Assembly (NCBI GenBank): GCA_937894105.1
Contig: CALCTI010000233.1
Span: forward strand, 1-8,508
Origin: an uncultured cyanobacterium
GTDB taxonomy: Bacteria > Cyanobacteriota > Cyanobacteriia > CACIAM-69d
Direction of reading: 5' to 3'
Length of the DNA: 8,508 bases
Part shown: positions 5,684-8,508 of the stretch, one piece after another
Numbering within the stretch: position 1 is the first letter of the stretch
Layout: the number at the start of each line of letters is the position of its first letter
Notes under the pieces: generated by a model
The model's input: only the letters and a program-made list of their open reading frames with translations
Databases searched by the model: none
Told to the model about the DNA's origin: nothing
Made by a program: the position numbers and the translations under genes

Positions 5684-6856
5684 GTGAAGCGAGTCGGCGT
5701 AATTGGCGGTGGGCAGTTGGCGTGGATGATGGCGGCGGAGGCGGCGAAGCTGGAGTTGGAGCTGATGGTGCAGACGCCGAGCCTGAGCGATCCGGCGGTG
5801 GCACGGCTGGCGGGGGAGCATTTTGTTATGCAGGGGGCGGTGGGTAATGTGGCTGCCACGGCACACATGGCTGCGTCCTGCGATGTGGTGACCTTTGAAA
5901 ATGAGTTTGTGGACTTGGACGCCTTGGGCAAGTTGGCCACATTGGGGCACCGGTTTTACCCCACCCTGAAATCCCTAACGCCGCTGTTGGATAAGTACGA
6001 ACAGCGACAGTTATTGCGCGAAGTGGGTGTGCCGGTGCCGGGGTTTGCAGATTTGTCGGCGGTGGGGCCGGGATTGACCCATTGTGAAAATGGCGATGCT
6101 GTGCAGTTCCCGGTGGTGGTGAAAACGCGCCGAAATGGCTATGACGGTCAGGGGACTTTTGTGGTGAAGTCGCTCGCAGCCTTAGAAGAACGTTGCGAAA
6201 AATTAGCCCATCAGTCCCTGTTGGTGGAGGAGTTTGTGCCCTTTACGAAGGAGTTGGCCGCGATCGCCACCCGTAACGTGTCGGGAGATTTAGCCGTCTT
6301 TCCCATTGTGGAAACCCAGCAGGAGGATCAGGTGTGTCGACGGGTGATTGCCCCGGCGCACCTTTCGACGACGGCGCGGGATAAGGCGGTGGCGATCGCC
6401 CAGACCCTACTGGAAAAGCTGGAGGGGGTGGGCACCTATGGCATCGAGTTATTTTTGACGGCGGACGACCGGGTGCTGGTGAATGAGGTGGCCCCGCGCA
6501 CCCATAATTCTGGGCATTTTACGATTGAAACCTGCGTGGCGTCCCAGTTTGAGCAGCATTTACGGGCGGTGGCTGATTTGCCGCTGGCTCCAGCGAAAAT
6601 GATTGTTCCAGCGGCGATGATGGTGAATTTACTGGGGTTTGAATCGGCAGAATTTGATGCGCCTGAGGGGGGCTATGGCGATCGCCTTAGCCAAATTCGC
6701 GCCCTGCCCCATACCCAAGTTCACTGGTACGGCAAACTGGCGTCTCGCCCCGGTCGCAAACTTGCCCATGTCACCCTATGGACACTGGATTCTGAGGAGA
6801 TACAGGATCTGGAAAATCGCGCCAAACAAATTGAAAAAATTTGGTATAAATTTTAG
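5684..6856 (+). CDS. purK: N5-carboxyaminoimidazole ribonucleotide synthase (PurK)
   Basis: A 390-residue cytosolic ATP-grasp enzyme of purine synthesis. It uses ATP and bicarbonate to turn AIR into N5-CAIR, which PurE then converts to CAIR. The N-terminal nucleotide-like domain starts VGVIGGGQLAWMM (GGGQLA at 8-13) and includes VVTFENEFVD. The ATP-grasp core has VVVKTRRNGYDGQG (near 144-157), LLVEEFVPFTKELAAIA (near 180-195) and the metal/phosphate loop NEVAPRTHNSGHFTIE (267-282), followed by the C-terminal PurK domain (VNLLGFE, VHWYGK, RPGRKLAHVTL). Length is normal and no key motif is missing. I chose GTG 5684 because AGGAG precedes it and the protein then starts right at MKRVGVIGGG; GTG 5657 would add nine residues. 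The nuclease gene begins 51 bases after the stop on the same strand, so cotranscription is possible. Three HIP1 sites are inside. Confidence 0.94.
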   Translation: MKRVGVIGGGQLAWMMAAEAAKLELELMVQTPSLSDPAVARLAGEHFVMQGAVGNVAATAHMAASCDVVTFENEFVDLDALGKLATLGHRFYPTLKSLTPLLDKYEQRQLLREVGVPVPGFADLSAVGPGLTHCENGDAVQFPVVVKTRRNGYDGQGTFVVKSLAALEERCEKLAHQSLLVEEFVPFTKELAAIATRNVSGDLAVFPIVETQQEDQVCRRVIAPAHLSTTARDKAVAIAQTLLEKLEGVGTYGIELFLTADDRVLVNEVAPRTHNSGHFTIETCVASQFEQHLRAVADLPLAPAKMIVPAAMMVNLLGFESAEFDAPEGGYGDRLSQIRALPHTQVHWYGKLASRPGRKLAHVTLWTLDSEEIQDLENRAKQIEKIWYKF

Positions 6857-6907
6857 AGCACTGGGGGAAATCCGCCGGGGTTGCAAGTTCAATGTATTGT
6901 CTAGGCT

Positions 6908-7828
6908 ATGGCTTCTTTTCTTCGTTTTCGCGGTTTTGGGTTCGGGCGATCGCGCCTTATTTTCACCGCCCTGTTGCTAACAACGGCGTTGTTTACCAGC
7001 GGTTGTAAAGATGAATTGATCACCTTTTTAGAGGTGCTGAATCAAGAGCTGAATCAGGAGGCGCAAAATACCAGCGCTGACAATGGGGATAATGGCGACT
7101 CAGAACATTTGCAACTGGGTAATCCTAGTGATGCGATCGCCGACCCCAACAGCACTGACAATTACCTGCTAGAAAGCCCCGAATACGCCCTGTCTTATAG
7201 CAAATCCCGAGGCACCGCCAACTGGGTGAGCTGGAAGTTGGATAAATCCTGGCTCGGACCGGCAAAGCGCGATAACGATTTCCGTGCCGACGAGCGTTTA
7301 CCGGTGGGGTGGTACCAGGTGGATGGCAACGATTACAAAGGCAGCGGCTATGATCGCGGGCACCTGGTTCCTTCCGCGGACCGCACCCGCACCCAGGGCG
7401 TGAATTCCAACACGTTTTTTATGACCAATATCATTCCCCAAACGCGGGATAACAACCGGGAAACCTGGCGACGGATGGAGGAATATTGTCGACGGTTGGT
7501 GGAGCGGGGTTATGACGTGTATTTGGTGGCGGGGGTGTATGGCGGGTCGAAAAAAATTGCCGATGGGCGGGTAACGGTGCCGGCGCAAACCTGGAAAGTG
7601 GCGATCGCGGTGCAGGCGGACACTGATCCCATAGCTGCATCACCGGCAAATGCCCTGGTGTTTGCCGTGGATATTCCCAACACCAATCGCTTATCTAACA
7701 ACTGGCGGCGCTATCAGCTATCCATTGACGATTTGGAAACTCGCACGGGCTTAGACTTTTTTGAACTGCTGCCGGACGGTTTAGAAAATGCGGTCGAGAG
7801 CCAAAACGTAGAAGCGCCGCGATTTTAA
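6908..7828 (+). CDS. Exported DNA/RNA non-specific endonuclease (NucA type, PF01223)
   Basis: A 306-residue beta-beta-alpha-metal nuclease, expected to cut DNA and RNA outside the cytoplasm. Residues 1-33 are an export signal with hydrophobic core LIFTALLLTTALFTSGC; Cys 33 after TSG could be lipidated, though Thr at -3 is not a classic lipobox. A low-complexity acidic linker (38-85, with LNQELNQE and NGDNGDSE) follows. The catalytic motif is DRGHLVPSADR with the general-base His at 152. The metal-binding helix is TNIIPQTRDNNRETW with Asn 183, and a Glu at 191 matches NucA spacing. The C-terminal LETRTGLDFFELLP is also typical. It resembles Anabaena NucA, but no NuiA-like inhibitor gene is next to it, consistent with export as its means of self-protection. 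The start has no clear ribosome site. Its stop lies in the first unit of a tandem array. Confidence 0.9.
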   Translation: MASFLRFRGFGFGRSRLIFTALLLTTALFTSGCKDELITFLEVLNQELNQEAQNTSADNGDNGDSEHLQLGNPSDAIADPNSTDNYLLESPEYALSYSKSRGTANWVSWKLDKSWLGPAKRDNDFRADERLPVGWYQVDGNDYKGSGYDRGHLVPSADRTRTQGVNSNTFFMTNIIPQTRDNNRETWRRMEEYCRRLVERGYDVYLVAGVYGGSKKIADGRVTVPAQTWKVAIAVQADTDPIAASPANALVFAVDIPNTNRLSNNWRRYQLSIDDLETRTGLDFFELLPDGLENAVESQNVEAPRF

Positions 7829-7975
7829 TCAGCAAATCGTTTAATCAGCAAGTCGTTTAATTAGCAAGCAATTTAATTAGCAATTTAATTAGCAAGCAAT
7901 TTAATCGGCAAGTCATTTAATCGGCAAGCGCCTTAGCAAGCAATTTAATCGGCAAGCACTTTAGTCGGTGCGGAC
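7824..7975. repeat. Degenerate 16-bp tandem array spanning the nuclease and accB stop codons
   Basis: About ten units based on TTTAATCRGCAAGYMR, mostly 16 bases, with shortened ones at 7872-7883 (12) and 7933-7943 (11). Starts: 7824, 7840, 7856, 7872, 7884, 7900, 7916, 7933, 7944 and 7960. The first contains the nuclease TAA; the last, TTTAGTCGGTGCGGAC, contains the accB stop on the other strand. Unit types are ordered: TAATCAGC on the left, TAATTAGC in the middle, TAATCGGC on the right. No good terminator hairpin is visible in it. Confidence 0.88.
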
Positions 7976-8491
7976 GCGAATTAGAGGCTGATCAAATTCC
8001 ACCGGTTGCCCATCTTCCACGAGTAGCTCGATCACTTCCCCGGTCAACTCCGCCTCTAGCTCATTCATCAGCTTCATCGCTTCAATGATGCACACCGTTT
8101 GGCCGGATTGGATGCGATCGCCCACGCTCACAAAAGGATCTTCACCAGGAGCTGGAGCACGATAAAAGGTTCCCACCATGGGCGACAGGATTTCCTTGAC
8201 CTTGGCATCCACTTTGGGAGGCGGCGCGGCCGGTGGCTGGTGCGGGGCGGGCGGAGCCGCCGGGGGAGGCGCAATCGAGGTTACGGTGGCGATGGTTTCT
8301 GGGGCGATCACCATTGGCGTCACACTGGGCACTGATCCCACAGGAGCAATCACGGCATCAGGAGACGCCGCCGCTGCCACTGCCTTACGCACCGTCAGTT
8401 CGAAATCACCATTTTTCAAGGTCACTTCGGCAATATCCGTTTGCCCAATAACCTGGATCAGCTCCCGTAGTTCTTCAAAATTTAGCGACAC
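7961..8491 (-). CDS. accB: Biotin carboxyl carrier protein of acetyl-CoA carboxylase (BCCP)
   Basis: A 176-residue cytosolic carrier. Its biotin is carboxylated by AccC and the carboxyl is passed by AccA/AccD to acetyl-CoA, giving malonyl-CoA, the committed step of fatty-acid synthesis. The N-terminal domain (1-37, ELRELIQVIGQTDIAEVTLKNGDFELTVRK) is of the cyanobacterial/plastid type. A mobile hinge rich in Ala, Pro and Val covers about 38-95 (APPPAAPPAPHQPPAAPPP). The biotinyl domain (100-175) has SPMVGTFYRAPAPGEDPF and the EAMKLMNE site with biotinylated Lys 140. Length is usual. The start is GTG at 8491, giving MSLNFEEL, with GGAG 10 bases upstream. In cyanobacteria accB commonly follows efp; that gene would lie beyond the right edge. 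The stop is in the tandem array shared with the convergent nuclease gene. Confidence 0.95.
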   Translation of the reverse strand: MSLNFEELRELIQVIGQTDIAEVTLKNGDFELTVRKAVAAAASPDAVIAPVGSVPSVTPMVIAPETIATVTSIAPPPAAPPAPHQPPAAPPPKVDAKVKEILSPMVGTFYRAPAPGEDPFVSVGDRIQSGQTVCIIEAMKLMNELEAELTGEVIELLVEDGQPVEFDQPLIRVRTD

Positions 8492-8501
8492 AGCTAGCTA
8501 G

Positions 8502-8505
8502 CTCC
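8502..8505 (-). promoter_or_regulatory. Ribosome binding site of accB
   Basis: GGAG on the minus strand at 8505-8502, 10 bases before the GTG start. The spacer is the palindrome GCTAGCTAGC. Confidence 0.55.
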
Positions 8506-8508
8506 AAA

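Noticed and set aside
472..8121. GCGATCGC octamers as regulatory sites.
   Set aside because: This is the HIP1 motif, spread throughout cyanobacterial genomes and mostly inside genes; used only as evidence of lineage.

Overview
This is a stretch of a cyanobacterial chromosome. I count at least fifteen perfect copies of the octamer GCGATCGC (HIP1), nearly all inside genes, a density typical of cyanobacteria. The gene set agrees: a plant/cyanobacterial-type NdhF1, a lumenal pentapeptide-repeat protein, a cyanobacterial-type CobH, PurK and a BCCP whose N-terminus is of the cyanobacterial kind. The genus cannot be fixed; a filamentous Leptolyngbya-like lineage would fit.

Layout, left to right. 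(1) A small thioredoxin-fold protein with active site WCGIC, + strand, 98-529. (2) A 569-base gap with a 15-bp direct repeat, a MITE-like element (640-786) and a possible promoter. (3) ndhF, + strand, 1099-3156, which as written is broken near codon 108 by a run of 11 T and an in-frame TAG, although the codon count across the break is preserved. (4) A strong bidirectional terminator (3186-3229). (5) cobH/cbiC on the minus strand. (6) A 576-base gap with a hairpin, a second MITE copy (4249-4381) and a 12-bp tandem array. (7) A small four-helix membrane protein (PF04020 type), minus strand, divergent from (8) a secreted pentapeptide-repeat protein. (9) purK followed by (10) a secreted or lipid-anchored DNA/RNA non-specific nuclease, both + strand. 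(11) A 16-bp degenerate tandem array filling the space between the nuclease stop and the stop of convergent accB. (12) accB, minus strand, complete, running to the right edge.

The genes do not form one pathway. They are mainly single housekeeping genes: NDH-1 electron transport, cobalamin/pseudocobalamin synthesis, purine synthesis and fatty-acid synthesis, plus envelope or lumen proteins. No defence system, CRISPR array, phage, tRNA or rRNA is visible.

The unusual content is between genes. Short degenerate tandem duplications occur in most intergenic gaps. In three places (holin-like gene, pentapeptide gene, nuclease/accB) the repeated unit contains the stop codon, so stop codons have been copied along with the repeat. 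The two MITE copies, in the two longest gaps, each carry a third, internal copy of the end motif that allows alternative hairpins. These features and the ndhF interruption are the points most worth a second look.
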